DNA of 64,000 nucleotides from Microvirga sp052115485. Its GTDB lineage: Bacteria; Pseudomonadota; Alphaproteobacteria; Rhizobiales; Beijerinckiaceae. Below are positions 51,398 to 62,528 of the stretch, piece by piece. Numbering within the stretch: position 1 is the stretch's first letter; each line of letters begins with the position of its first letter. The notes below the pieces were generated by a model. The model did not search any database and was not told the origin of the DNA. It was given only the letters and a program-made list of their open reading frames with translations. The stretch lies in assembly GCF_052115485.1 (NCBI RefSeq), contig NZ_JBFRGU010000004.1:522079-586078 (forward strand), given 5' to 3'. Both the position numbers and the translations under genes were made by a program.

Positions 51398-51664
51398 ATG
51401 GCCAACACCGTGTCGGCCAAGAAAATGACCCGCAAGATCGCGAAGCGCACCGCGGTCAACCGTTCGCGCCGCAGCCGTATGCGGACCTTCATTCGCAAGG
51501 TCGAGGAAGCCATCGCTTCCGGCAACCGTAACGACGCTGTCGCCGCTCTTCGCGCCGCCGAGCCGGAGATGATGCGCGCGGCCCAGAAGGGCCTCGTTCA
51601 TAAGAACACCGCTTCGCGCAAGGTCTCCCGTCTGGCTCACCGCATCCAGACCCTGAGCGCTTAA
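51398..51664 (+). CDS. rpsT: 30S ribosomal protein S20
   Basis: 88-residue basic protein with the S20 pattern: MANTVSAKKMTRKIAKRTAV, RSRRSRMRTFIRKVEEAIAS, AQKGLVHKNTASRKVSRLAH. It binds the 5' and 3' minor domains of 16S rRNA. ATG 51398 is used; the frame extends upstream through the leader without similarity. It has its own promoter and terminator and precedes dnaA, as in many alphaproteobacteria. Confidence 0.97.
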   Translation: MANTVSAKKMTRKIAKRTAVNRSRRSRMRTFIRKVEEAIASGNRNDAVAALRAAEPEMMRAAQKGLVHKNTASRKVSRLAHRIQTLSA

Positions 51665-51697
51665 TTTTCCGCACCTGCGGACAAGCGCCACAAGAAT

Positions 51698-51726
51698 TAA
51701 ACCCGGCCACCAGGCCGGGTTTTTTG
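51698..51726 (+). terminator. Intrinsic terminator of rpsT
   Basis: ACCCGGCC-ACCA-GGCCGGGT followed by TTTTTG. Confidence 0.93.
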
Positions 51727-51757
51727 TTGTCCCGCCTACGACAAATTGAGAGGTTTT

Positions 51758-51766
51758 TTATCCACA
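51758..51766 (+). promoter_or_regulatory. Consensus DnaA box
   Basis: TTATCCACA, an exact match to the high-affinity DnaA box, 666 bp before dnaA. Suggests DnaA autoregulation or an origin-like function; only one perfect box is present. Confidence 0.7.
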
Positions 51767-51775
51767 TCTCGACTT

Positions 51776-52146
51776 GACTCAAGGCCGCGCATAACGGGTG
51801 GGTAGCCGGCTTGCCCAGGTTTGAATCGCGCAAAAAAGATATAGCTTGACCAATAGCTTAGCAGGCAAAGATCCGGTGAGCATCGGAATCGGCCCCTGTT
51901 TTGACCCGAATCGAACCTGATTCAATGTCTCGCAAAAAACTCTTTTGCACGGTTGCGTACATTCCTCACTGCGACACTGAATCATTGGAGAGTCAGTGCT
52001 TTATCGGTACGACTCAAAAGCTGTGGACGAGGTTGCAACCCTGTCTCCCCCCTTGCGGACCCGGTGAGCGTGTTGCACGCCCCAGACCCCCTGTGTAAGG
52101 TCAATTCACTTCAGCGGCCCGCCGCGAAGTCATCCAATCGAGAATC
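51776..52146. promoter_or_regulatory. Cluster of nine GANTC sites upstream of dnaA
   Basis: GANTC, the CcrM methyltransferase target, begins at 51776, 51823, 51886, 51908, 51919, 51979, 51990, 52011 and 52142. Chance would give about one or two in this length. The 767-bp gap between rpsT and dnaA holds no gene that I can support. Methylation state at this region could tie dnaA expression to replication. Confidence 0.75.
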
Positions 52147-52333
52147 AAGGTAGAGAGCTCAGCTACGGGGGATTGGGCGTTGTCTCGCACAATAAATAAG
52201 CAAGAAAAGCGCTTCCTTGATCCGAGGCTTCTTTTGGAAACTCTTAAGGGGCTGACTATGAGGTGACTTAATAAAAGCCACCTCACTTTAAATAGAAAAC
52301 TTAGTCTTCATTACAATTTTGGGGGCGCCAGGT

Positions 52334-52413
52334 CCTAACCCGCCCTCGGGGCATCTTTTGTCCGAGGTCTTAGGCTACCGACATGGCGTGGGGTCCCGTC
52401 TTTGAGAGACGGG
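52334..52413 (+). promoter_or_regulatory. Two hairpins in the dnaA leader
   Basis: First: CCTAA..CCTCGG and CCGAGG..TTAGG (52334-52374). Second: CCCGTCT-TTGAG-AGACGGG (52395-52413), 18 bp before ATG with GAGGGG between. Translational control of dnaA through its leader is known in Caulobacter; here it is inference. Confidence 0.5.
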
Positions 52414-52431
52414 GTCTGAGAGGGGAATTTT

Positions 52432-53934
52432 ATGCATCGCACGAGCGAAGAGACTCGCGCTCAGGCCGTTTCGGCAGAGGGTGATCTCGATATGTCCGCA
52501 GCGCAGGCATCGGCCGAGATTTGGGCGCGCGTGAAGCGCCGTCTGCGCGCGGAGCTGGGTGAGGATATTTTCGCGAGCTGGTTCGGCCGTCTGGAATTGG
52601 ATGCCGTCGTCGACGGCTGCGCCTATCTGACCGTCCCGACCCGCTTCCTGAAGAGCTGGATCGAGTCCCATTATGCGGACCGCGTCCTGTCGCTCTATCG
52701 AGCCGAAGCGCCCTCGATAGAACGCATCAACCTCGGTGTCCGCAACACGCTGGGCCGGGAAGCCGCGCCGCGGCAACGGCCGAGCGAAGCTCCCCGGGCA
52801 GTGGTTGCCGCCCCGGTCATCGGCATGAATCTGATCGGCGACGCCAAGCCGGCCCTCTCACACCTGACTGAGGAACGCGGCGAAGCCTCCGAACTCGGCG
52901 GCGCGCCCCTCGATACGCGCCTGACCTTCGAGAGCTTCATCGTCGGCCGTTCGAACGCTCTGGCGCACGCTGCTGCCGACCGCGTGGCGCACCACCAGGG
53001 TGGGCCGGCGATCTATAATCCTCTCTATCTCCATGCGGGTGTCGGCCTCGGCAAGACGCACCTTCTCCACGCCATCGGCCATGAGGCGCGCACGCAAGGG
53101 CGTCGCGTGATCTATCTCACCGCCGATCGTTTCATGTACGGCTTCGTGGCCTCTCTGAAGGCGCAGACTTCGCTCGCCTTCAAGGAACGTCTTCGCGGCA
53201 TCGACCTTCTCATCATCGACGACGTGCAATTCATTCAGGGCAAGCAGATCCAGCAGGAATTCGGGCACACCCTGAATTCCCTCATCGATGCGGGCCGCCA
53301 GATCGTCGTCGCCGCCGATCGTCCGCCGGCCGACCTGGAAAGCCTCGACGAGCGTGTGCGCTCGCGTCTTGCAGGTGGCCTTGTGGTGGAGGTCGGCGCG
53401 CTGGATGAGGCGTTGCGCGCCTCGATCCTGACGAACCGGCTCGACACCCTGAAAGCGCTGCACCCGACCTTCGAAATCGGCCAGAACGTCATCTCTTATG
53501 TGGCGCGTGCCATCACGGCCAATGGCCGCGATCTGGAAGGCGCCGTGAACCGCCTTCTGGCTCACGCCACGCTGACCGGTTCGGCGATCACCATGGAGAC
53601 CGCCGAGACCGCCATCCGCGATCTGGTTCGCAACCGCGAGCCGAAGCGGGTGAAGATCGAGGACATCCAGAAGCTGGTCGCCTCGCGCTACAACGTCTCC
53701 CGCTCCGACATTCTCTCGGAGCGCCGGACCGCCGCCGTGGTCCGCCCGCGCCAGATCGCCATGTATCTGTCGAAGGTTCTCACCCTGCGCTCCCTGCCCG
53801 AAATAGGCCGCCGTTTCGGTGGGCGCGATCACACCACAGTTCTTCACGCGGTGCGCAAGATCGAGAAGGCCTTGGGCGAGGACAACGCGCTGAACGACGA
53901 GGTCGAACTCCTCAAGCGCATGCTTCAGGAATAA
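52432..53934 (+). CDS. dnaA: Chromosomal replication initiator DnaA
   Basis: 500-residue AAA+ initiator. Domain I at about 25-95 (IWARVKRRLRAELGEDIFAS, FLKSWIESHY), a variable linker, Walker A HAGVGLGKTHLLHAI, Walker B LLIIDDVQFIQGK, sensor motifs, and the C-terminal DNA-binding domain with GRRFGGRDHTTVLHAVRKIE, which reads DnaA boxes. The N-terminus has a 20-residue extension; an internal ATG (MSAAQASAE, 52492) is an alternative start. Followed by dnaN. Confidence 0.97.
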   Translation: MHRTSEETRAQAVSAEGDLDMSAAQASAEIWARVKRRLRAELGEDIFASWFGRLELDAVVDGCAYLTVPTRFLKSWIESHYADRVLSLYRAEAPSIERINLGVRNTLGREAAPRQRPSEAPRAVVAAPVIGMNLIGDAKPALSHLTEERGEASELGGAPLDTRLTFESFIVGRSNALAHAAADRVAHHQGGPAIYNPLYLHAGVGLGKTHLLHAIGHEARTQGRRVIYLTADRFMYGFVASLKAQTSLAFKERLRGIDLLIIDDVQFIQGKQIQQEFGHTLNSLIDAGRQIVVAADRPPADLESLDERVRSRLAGGLVVEVGALDEALRASILTNRLDTLKALHPTFEIGQNVISYVARAITANGRDLEGAVNRLLAHATLTGSAITMETAETAIRDLVRNREPKRVKIEDIQKLVASRYNVSRSDILSERRTAAVVRPRQIAMYLSKVLTLRSLPEIGRRFGGRDHTTVLHAVRKIEKALGEDNALNDEVELLKRMLQE

Positions 53935-54109
53935 CGCATGATCCGGCGCGCACCGAAGCGCGCCGTTCGCACGCGATGGGCTTCTTGTTGAGGAAAGCTT
54001 GGCTTGGCCTTGCTTTTGAAACCAACCTTCGCCAATCTTGCCGGCCGCTCGAAAGGTCCCGGTTCACGGGCCTTGGGCCAAGAATTCCAACGACAATAGG
54101 TGTTGGGCA

Positions 54110-55228
54110 ATGAGAGTTACCGTTGAACGCGCCGCTCTGTTGAAGGCGCTGGGGCATGTGCACCGCGTCGTCGAGCGCCGTAACACCATCCCGATCCTTT
54201 CGAATGTCCTGCTCCGGGCGGAAGACGGCGCGTTGCGCCTGAAGGCGACTGATCTCGACATCGAAGTGACCGAGACGATTCCGGCCGACATCACGGAAGC
54301 CGGCTCGACCACCATCCCGGCACACGTGATCTACGACATCGTGCGCAAATTGCCCGACGGTGCGCAGGTATCGCTTGAAATGACCGGCGAGCTCGGCCAG
54401 ATGCAGCTTCGCTCGGGCCGCTCGCGCTTCACCCTGCAATCCCTGCCGGAGAGCGATTTCCCCGATCTCGCCGCCGGCGATCTGCCGCATCGCTTCACGG
54501 TGTCCGCCGCCGATCTGAAGCGCCTGATCGAGAAGACGCAATTCGCGATCTCGACCGAGGAAACGCGTTACTATCTCAACGGCATCTACCTCCATACCGC
54601 CGATGTCTCAGGCTCGCCGGTGCTGCGCGCCGTGGCGACCGACGGACACCGTCTCGCCCGCGTCGAGCTGCCTGCGCCCAACGGTTCGGAAGGGATGCCC
54701 GGCATCATCATTCCGCGCAAAGCCGTGGCCGAGATCGTGAAGCTCGTGGAGGACGGCAGCGAAAGCGTCCAGATCGAACTGTCGCCCGCCAAGATCCGCC
54801 TGACCTTCGATGGTCTGGTGTTGACTTCGAAGCTCATCGACGGCACCTTCCCCGATTATCAACGGGTCATCCCGGTCGGAAACGACAAGCTGCTCACCGT
54901 TGAGCGCGGCGATTTCGCAAAGGCGGTGGATCGCGTCTCGACCATCTCCTCGGAGCGCGGTCGCGCGGTGAAGCTGGCGTTGGTGGAGGGTCGCCTGACA
55001 TTGTCCGTCAACAACCCGGATTCGGGAAGCGCGACGGAAGAGATCGAGGTCGATTACGACGCGGGAGCCATCGATATCGGCTTCAACGCCCGTTATCTCC
55101 TCGACATCACCGCCCAGCTCGACGGCGACACGGCCCTCTTCAAGCTAGCCGATCCCGGCTCACCGACCGTGATCCAGGACCGTGAGGGCGCGCCCGCGCT
55201 CTACGTGCTCATGCCCATGCGGGTGTAA
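54110..55228 (+). CDS. dnaN: DNA polymerase III beta sliding clamp
   Basis: 372-residue clamp made of three similar folds. It begins MRVTVERAALLKALGHVHRV and has RRNTIPILSNVLL, VATDGHRLARVELP at the domain junctions and the C-terminal YVLMPMRV end that forms part of the partner-binding pocket. Holds polymerase III on DNA. ATG 54110 is the conserved start. 175 bp separate it from dnaA; a family A repeat follows. Confidence 0.97.
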   Translation: MRVTVERAALLKALGHVHRVVERRNTIPILSNVLLRAEDGALRLKATDLDIEVTETIPADITEAGSTTIPAHVIYDIVRKLPDGAQVSLEMTGELGQMQLRSGRSRFTLQSLPESDFPDLAAGDLPHRFTVSAADLKRLIEKTQFAISTEETRYYLNGIYLHTADVSGSPVLRAVATDGHRLARVELPAPNGSEGMPGIIIPRKAVAEIVKLVEDGSESVQIELSPAKIRLTFDGLVLTSKLIDGTFPDYQRVIPVGNDKLLTVERGDFAKAVDRVSTISSERGRAVKLALVEGRLTLSVNNPDSGSATEEIEVDYDAGAIDIGFNARYLLDITAQLDGDTALFKLADPGSPTVIQDREGAPALYVLMPMRV

Positions 55229-55340
55229 GACCCCAGCTCGTCATACCGGACGCGACAGCGATTCGGGATCGTCGGCCTGATGTGGCGCTGTTCACTTGGA
55301 TCGGGAGTTTGAACACCGGACTCCCCGATGTAGCGCTTAT

Positions 55341-55450
55341 ACCCCCTCTCCAACTCTTCCCCAACAGGGGGAGAGGGTTTGTGGGGCGAGCGTGTCTCGA
55401 TCCCAAAAGCTCCCCCTCTCATGCCTTTGCGCAGGGAGGGGGGTGTAGCG
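55341..55450. repeat. Dispersed palindromic repeat, family A, copy 4
   Basis: ACCCCCTCTCCAACTC..GGGGGAGAGGGTTTGTGG faces CTCCCCCTCTC..GGGAGGGGGGTGTAGCGCCA, in the 316-bp gap between dnaN and recF. Nothing else is seen in this gap. Confidence 0.8.
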
Positions 55451-55544
55451 CCAACGATCCTCGTGCACCCTCAATCGTCGCCACCTCCACAAGGGCTCAG
55501 GTCGCGCTTGATCTTTCGGGCCGCCTCCCCGAAGAAGGCGGTGC

Positions 55545-56696
55545 ATGTCCTCCTCTCCGCCCTCTTCCCGCATTACCCGCCTGATGCTTCAGGATTTCCG
55601 CACCTATGCGACGCTGGATGTTGGCGTCACGCGCCAGCTCGTGGCGCTGGTCGGCGAAAACGGAGCGGGCAAGACCAACATTCTCGAAGCGATCTCGCTC
55701 TTCATGCCGGGACGGGGCCTGCGCCGTACCGAGTTGAGCGACATGGCGCGCAACACCGGACCCGGCTCCTTCGCCATCTCGCTCACGCTCGACACCCCAT
55801 ACGGCGAGCATCGCCTGGGCACGGGAATCGATGCGCCGGGGGAAGAGATGCGCTCCTCGCGCCTCTGCCGCATCGACGGGGCCGCGGTCGGCTCGCCCAT
55901 TGCATTTGCCGAATACCTGCGCGTCGTCTGGCTGACGCCCGATCTCGACGCGCTGTTTCGCGGACCGGCCGGCGACCGCCGCCGGTTTCTCGATCGTCTC
56001 GTGCTCGCAGTCGATGCCGACCACGGCAGCCGGGTCAACGCGCTCGAACGGGCGCTACGCTCGCGCAACCGCGTGCTCGAAGAAAATCCCGACGAGCGGG
56101 CCTGGCTCGATGCCGTGGAACGCGAGGTCGCGGAACTCGCCATCGCGGTCGCAGCCGCGCGCCGCGAAACGACGGAGCGCCTCGGCGCCCTGATCGACAC
56201 AACACGAGACGAGGCCTCGCCCTTTCCCTTCGCGACCGTGCGGCTGGAGGGCGAAATCGACACTCTCGTCGCTACGCTTCCCGCCGTCGATGCCGAGGAC
56301 CGCTACCGCGCGATATTGCGCGAGAACCGCGCTCGCGATCGGGCTGCCGGGCGCACTCTCATTGGACCGCAGGCAACCGATCTTCTCGTGCGGCACGGCC
56401 CGAAGGACATCCCGGCCAACAGCGCCTCGACCGGCGAGCAGAAGGCGCTGCTGATCGGCCTCGTTCTCGCCCATGCACGACTGGTCGGCACCATGAGCGG
56501 AATCGCTCCCTTCATCCTCCTCGACGAAGTCGCCGCCCACCTCGATCCCCGCCGTCGGGCGGGCCTGTTCGACGCTTTGGAAACCCTCGGCGGGCAGGTC
56601 TGGATGACGGGCGCCGATCCGGGCCTGTTCGCGGAGCTCGAAGGGCGGGCCGATCTGCTCCACGTCACACCGGGACAGGTCGAAACGGAGCATTAA
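55545..56696 (+). CDS. recF: Recombination protein RecF
   Basis: 383-residue SMC-like ATPase that loads RecA at gaps with RecO and RecR. Walker A is VGENGAGKTNILEAISLF, the signature motif lies in NSASTGEQKALLIGLVLAHA and Walker B in PFILLDEVAAHLDPRRR. The AAA domain is preceded by the usual RLMLQDFRTYATLDV. Order dnaA-dnaN-recF-(2 genes)-gyrB is the ancestral cluster with accessory genes inserted before gyrB. Confidence 0.96.
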   Translation: MSSSPPSSRITRLMLQDFRTYATLDVGVTRQLVALVGENGAGKTNILEAISLFMPGRGLRRTELSDMARNTGPGSFAISLTLDTPYGEHRLGTGIDAPGEEMRSSRLCRIDGAAVGSPIAFAEYLRVVWLTPDLDALFRGPAGDRRRFLDRLVLAVDADHGSRVNALERALRSRNRVLEENPDERAWLDAVEREVAELAIAVAAARRETTERLGALIDTTRDEASPFPFATVRLEGEIDTLVATLPAVDAEDRYRAILRENRARDRAAGRTLIGPQATDLLVRHGPKDIPANSASTGEQKALLIGLVLAHARLVGTMSGIAPFILLDEVAAHLDPRRRAGLFDALETLGGQVWMTGADPGLFAELEGRADLLHVTPGQVETEH

Positions 56697-56894
56697 GCGC
56701 CGGGTCCCGTCTATCTCGCAAACTCCCGGCCTCGATGCGGCCTTGGGCGTGCTCTACGGCCTGCTCTATGCCTATCGCGCGCTCGACCATTCACGTCGTC
56801 TTCTGGATCGCGACGTCGTTTCTCATGGCTGGCGTTTGTAGTATTGTTTCGGGCGCTGGATCGCACTCGCAACTCAGGAGAAACCTCTTTGAAG

Positions 56895-57218
56895 ATGTCT
56901 GACATTCCTTTCGGCACGACCGACTGGTCCTCTGTCGAGCCTACGATCCACAAAGGCGAAGTGGGTCATGCGATCTGGCGGACGCGGCATTTCAACGACA
57001 TCCGCCTGCGTATGGTCGAATATTCGCCGAACTATCTGGCCGATCATTGGTGCGGCAAAGGCCATATCCTTCTCGTCCTCGAAGGCGCGGTCGTCACGGA
57101 ACTGGACGACGGCCGGGCTTTCACGCTCAAGGCCGGTCAAAGCTTTCAAGTCGCCGACGAGGCCGAAGCGCACCGCTTGCGCTCTGAAATGGGTGCCAAA
57201 CTCTTCATCGTCGATTAA
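56895..57218 (+). CDS. DHCW-motif cupin protein
   Basis: 107 residues. MSDIPFGTTDWSSVEPTIHK starts a small single-domain cupin with the family block YSPNYLADHWCGKGHILLVL, which contains the D-H-W-C cluster, and the second cupin motif region FTLKAGQSFQVADEAEAHRL. Function unknown; such proteins are single-copy metal-binding beta-barrels. ATG 56895 starts homology; CAGGAG lies 15 bp upstream, so a TTG two codons earlier is possible. Inserted between recF and gyrB. Confidence 0.85.
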   Translation: MSDIPFGTTDWSSVEPTIHKGEVGHAIWRTRHFNDIRLRMVEYSPNYLADHWCGKGHILLVLEGAVVTELDDGRAFTLKAGQSFQVADEAEAHRLRSEMGAKLFIVD

Positions 57219-57240
57219 ACTGGCGACGAAAGGAGCCTCC

Positions 57241-57855
57241 ATGGATCTCACCGGTCTTCTCGTTTTCGCCACCGCGCTCTTCATCGCCGCCGCCTCGCCG
57301 GGACCCGGCATCGCGGCCATCGTCGCCCGCGTGCTCGGACGCGGCACGAAGGGCGCCGTCGCCTTCACGGCGGGGATCGCCATCGGCGATGTGGTCTGGC
57401 TCACCTTCGCCATCGTCGGCCTCGCCGCCCTGGCGCAGGCCTTTCACGAGGTCTTCCTCGTCATCAAATGGGCCGGCATCGCGTATCTGCTCTACATCGC
57501 CTACAAGCTCTGGACCGCCCCCGTCGTCGCGCGCGAGGTGGAGGCGAACACGGTCAACGAGCATCCGGCCAAGCTTTTCCTGGGCGGGCTCGCGGTGACC
57601 ATGGGCAACCCGAAGGTCATGGTGTTCTACCTCGCCCTTCTGCCGACCCTTCTCGACCTCACCCGCATCACCATGCTCGGTTATGTGGAACTCGTGGCCG
57701 CGACACTGGTCGTGCTCGCGGTGGTCCTCGGAGCCTATATCGTGCTCGCCGCCCGTGCGCGGCGGCTTTTTACGAGCGAGAAGGCTATCAAGGCCCTCAA
57801 CCGCACCACGGGAACGGTGATGGCGGGCGCGGCGGCGGCGATTGCGGCGCGGTGA
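57241..57855 (+). CDS. LysE/RhtB-family exporter
   Basis: 204-residue inner-membrane transporter with about six helices. N-terminal ATALFIAAASPGPGIAAIVA includes the SPGP hallmark; FTAGIAIGDVVWLTF and GLAVTMGNPKVMVFYLALLP are further family blocks. LysE/RhtB proteins export amino acids such as lysine, threonine or homoserine lactones; the substrate here is unknown. AGGAGCCTCC precedes ATG 57241. Confidence 0.92.
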   Translation: MDLTGLLVFATALFIAAASPGPGIAAIVARVLGRGTKGAVAFTAGIAIGDVVWLTFAIVGLAALAQAFHEVFLVIKWAGIAYLLYIAYKLWTAPVVAREVEANTVNEHPAKLFLGGLAVTMGNPKVMVFYLALLPTLLDLTRITMLGYVELVAATLVVLAVVLGAYIVLAARARRLFTSEKAIKALNRTTGTVMAGAAAAIAAR

Positions 57856-57858
57856 TCC

Positions 57859-58098
57859 TTGGGACGAATCCTGCCTTTCCTCTGGCTCGGGTTGTGGCTG
57901 GGCTGCGCCTTTGCCTTCCACGAGCGCTATTGGCGGTGGCGCGACTGCTTCAATGAGTTGGGTCGCTGCTACGATTCCGAGGCCGGAATCATGGTGGAAC
58001 AAGCGGGTTGGATCTGGGGCTCGCTCGCTCTGATATTCGGCGTGATGTTCGGGCGTGGCGTTTGGCGGCACGTGAGGACGTCCAAACGGCCTCTTTGA
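57859..58098 (+). CDS. Small two-helix membrane protein
   Basis: 79 residues with a first helix at about 4-19 (ILPFLWLGLWLGCAFA), a short Trp/Arg/Cys-rich loop (HERYWRWRDCFNELGRCYDS) and a second helix at about 50-66 (GWIWGSLALIFGVMFGRGVW). Start is a TTG 3 bp after the LysE stop, so translation may be coupled; no ATG precedes the first helix. I do not recognise the family. Confidence is limited by the TTG and the small size. Confidence 0.55.
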   Translation: MGRILPFLWLGLWLGCAFAFHERYWRWRDCFNELGRCYDSEAGIMVEQAGWIWGSLALIFGVMFGRGVWRHVRTSKRPL

Positions 58099-58237
58099 GA
58101 ACTTTTCCAAGCCTTTTCGCGACCTATCCACGCGCGCGTACGCACGCGGGGGTGAAATTTCGCCAAAAAGTGCCTAAATAGTTGATCTAACGAATCAAAC
58201 TTCGAAGCGCGTCCAGCCGCTTCCCAGGGATCCCGAT

Positions 58238-60664
<2,427 letters not shown>

Positions 60665-60887
60665 GAGACTGCTTGTGGCACTCTAAAAGTTTGACTCAAT
60701 GTGGGGGTATTCAGACTCAATTTTGGAAAAAGTCTGGTTCGGATCTTCGTTGCGCGCCGAGAGCTTGGCGTTATGCCATGCGAGACAATGCCGACGGAAA
60801 GCGCGTCGTGCCGACCCGTCAGCCTTTCTGCGGCTCTGCACGGGGCTCCCGGGCGATGGGCGCAATCTCTCTCAGGATCCTGCTCTC

Positions 60888-61424
60888 TCATGATCCTGCC
60901 TCGAGGGCTCGCTTTAGAAACTTTCGCGCCCTCCGCGATCCCACGCGGCCGATCACTCGGAAATCCTTGCCGTGCAGAGAGTTGTAGAGCTTAAAAAAAG
61001 CCTCGATTTCGTCCAGCATCCCCGGCCGCAAGTGCTTCAGGCTCGAGATGTGTGCATGGGTATGGGCATGGGTGGCGACGGCCAGCAATCTATCGTTCCG
61101 CAGCCACGACATGCCGGCTTCGCGCTGTTCCGCTTTAATCGCCCCGATAAGTCGCGATCTCACGACACATCCGGGAACGACTGATTGGTCCAATAAAAGC
61201 AGTACGTCGAGCGGATCGCCGTCTTCGGCTTTGGTCGAGGGGATGAAGCCGAAGTCGTAAGGAAACACAGTGCCGAGTGGCAACACGAATCTCAGTTCGA
61301 ACGTGTTGTAGATCGACGAATAGGCATACTTATTCGAACACCCTTTTGGGGTTTCAACCACGACCATGATGTCGTCTTGATTGAACGGGTCCAATCGGTC
61401 CAGTGATTGCGTCTTTTCAGCCAC
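60888..61424 (-). CDS. Divergent family I inorganic pyrophosphatase-like protein
   Basis: 178 residues in the soluble pyrophosphatase fold. The signature EDGDPLDVLLLL (the three metal-binding aspartates) is intact and ETPKGCSNKYAYS matches the entry region. However several active-site positions appear changed against E. coli PPase: Glu31 reads Ala (KYA), Tyr51/Tyr55 read Phe (VFPYDFGF), Lys104 reads Arg (NDRLLAVA) and Lys142 reads Asn (KLYN). An unusual THAHTHAHIS run follows. GTG 61424 has AAGGAGG upstream. Probably a paralogue with altered activity, in the accessory segment. Confidence 0.8.
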   Translation of the reverse strand: MAEKTQSLDRLDPFNQDDIMVVVETPKGCSNKYAYSSIYNTFELRFVLPLGTVFPYDFGFIPSTKAEDGDPLDVLLLLDQSVVPGCVVRSRLIGAIKAEQREAGMSWLRNDRLLAVATHAHTHAHISSLKHLRPGMLDEIEAFFKLYNSLHGKDFRVIGRVGSRRARKFLKRALEAGS

Positions 61425-61566
61425 CTCCGCCTCCTTGGCCACGGTTTCGCGACAGCAGAGTGTCCCCAAATTAGGGTCGCTTCGCCGAACGTCCACCCCG
61501 GGGCCAGGCGGTCTCTTTATATGCGGTCGGTCGGGTACAGTGGGTAACGTCGACAAGCGTTTCTAT

Positions 61567-62472
61567 TTATTGGGTATCGCGCAATTTTCGAAAAATCAGC
61601 GGAACGGCAAACCACAGGCCAAGGATACCGGAGAGCAGAGAGAGCGCGCCGGCCAGCGCCCATTTCGACTGGTGCGTTACGGTCTCCACGACCACGAAGA
61701 AGTCGCCTGCGAGAGCTATTGCGAGCGGCACGAGCGACATCAAGACGAGCCGTGATCCGACTTTCTCAAAGCGGCGGGTGGCATTCCCGCGCTCGACAAG
61801 CCGATGATAGGAAGCGGGCGTCATCAACAGCACCATGGACAGCAGCAACGCCAGGAGGCTCACCGTGTGGACGAACTGAGCTCTCCCCGACAGAGTTTCA
61901 AAGGCCGAGGTCAGGTACGCGGCGAGTTGAAACCCGAGCAGCGCTTGCACACCGGGAAGAATGATCCGACTTTCGCTCAGGAGCGCGTCGACCTTTTCTC
62001 GGATCGAGACCTTCTCGATCTCCGGTTCCATTGCAGTTTGCGATGAGGTGGGCCGCGACATAACCTCGATTCCGAACCAGAAAAATATTGTAACCCCGCC
62101 AACGGCGAATCCCAAATAAAGTGCATTCGTGCCAAGCAAAAGCGAGGTGGCCACTGCAGTGCTTGCCCCGACGGCGATGGAGAACGGGAGGAGTCCGGCG
62201 ATGGCTGCTTTCCAGGTAAACTGGAATTGCCGACGCGATGCTTCGCCATTCTCGGCGATCCGATGAAACGGCGTCGGCGCGATCAAGCACGCAATGGAGA
62301 CGATCATATTGAAGAAGGCGATTGTGTTCAGGCTTATCGCCCAGGAGGGAAGCTTGACGAAGAGCGGTTGAAAAAGAACCTGATATTGAAACCCGAGAAG
62401 GATTTCGGCTCCGAGCACAAGGTTGCGGACCTCGCTCAAGGCACTTCGGACCTTTTCCTTTACCTGGTTCAT
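61567..62472 (-). CDS. Duplicated DUF6328 membrane protein
   Basis: 301 residues consisting of two copies of the DUF6328 membrane module. Copy 1 (about 15-135): VLGAEILLGFQYQVLFQPLF .. IAPTPFHRIAENGEASRR. Copy 2 (about 165-295): ILPGVQALLGFQLAAYLTSA .. MTPASYHRLVERGNATRR. Each has about four helices and a conserved Y/F-HR followed by N-ATRR/EASRR. The linker carries EIEKVSIREKVDALLSE. Single-module relatives of about 150 residues are common; the role is unknown. Same strand as the pyrophosphatase gene, 142 bp upstream of it. Confidence 0.8.
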   Translation of the reverse strand: MNQVKEKVRSALSEVRNLVLGAEILLGFQYQVLFQPLFVKLPSWAISLNTIAFFNMIVSIACLIAPTPFHRIAENGEASRRQFQFTWKAAIAGLLPFSIAVGASTAVATSLLLGTNALYLGFAVGGVTIFFWFGIEVMSRPTSSQTAMEPEIEKVSIREKVDALLSESRIILPGVQALLGFQLAAYLTSAFETLSGRAQFVHTVSLLALLLSMVLLMTPASYHRLVERGNATRRFEKVGSRLVLMSLVPLAIALAGDFFVVVETVTHQSKWALAGALSLLSGILGLWFAVPLIFRKLRDTQ

Positions 62473-62528
62473 CGGACCGCCCTGGCATTAGGAAGTTTGC
62501 CTTCCGGACATCTTCGGTCGACAAGAGC

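Noticed and set aside
51727..52431. Chromosomal origin at the dnaA upstream region
   Set aside because: Only one exact DnaA box and no box cluster; in many alphaproteobacteria the origin lies near hemE, which is not in the window. Kept only as a dnaA control region.
60673..60994. Several overlapping short open frames just after gyrB
   Set aside because: Three frames are open at once, none has a ribosome site or recognisable domain, and 60665-60887 shows nothing else.
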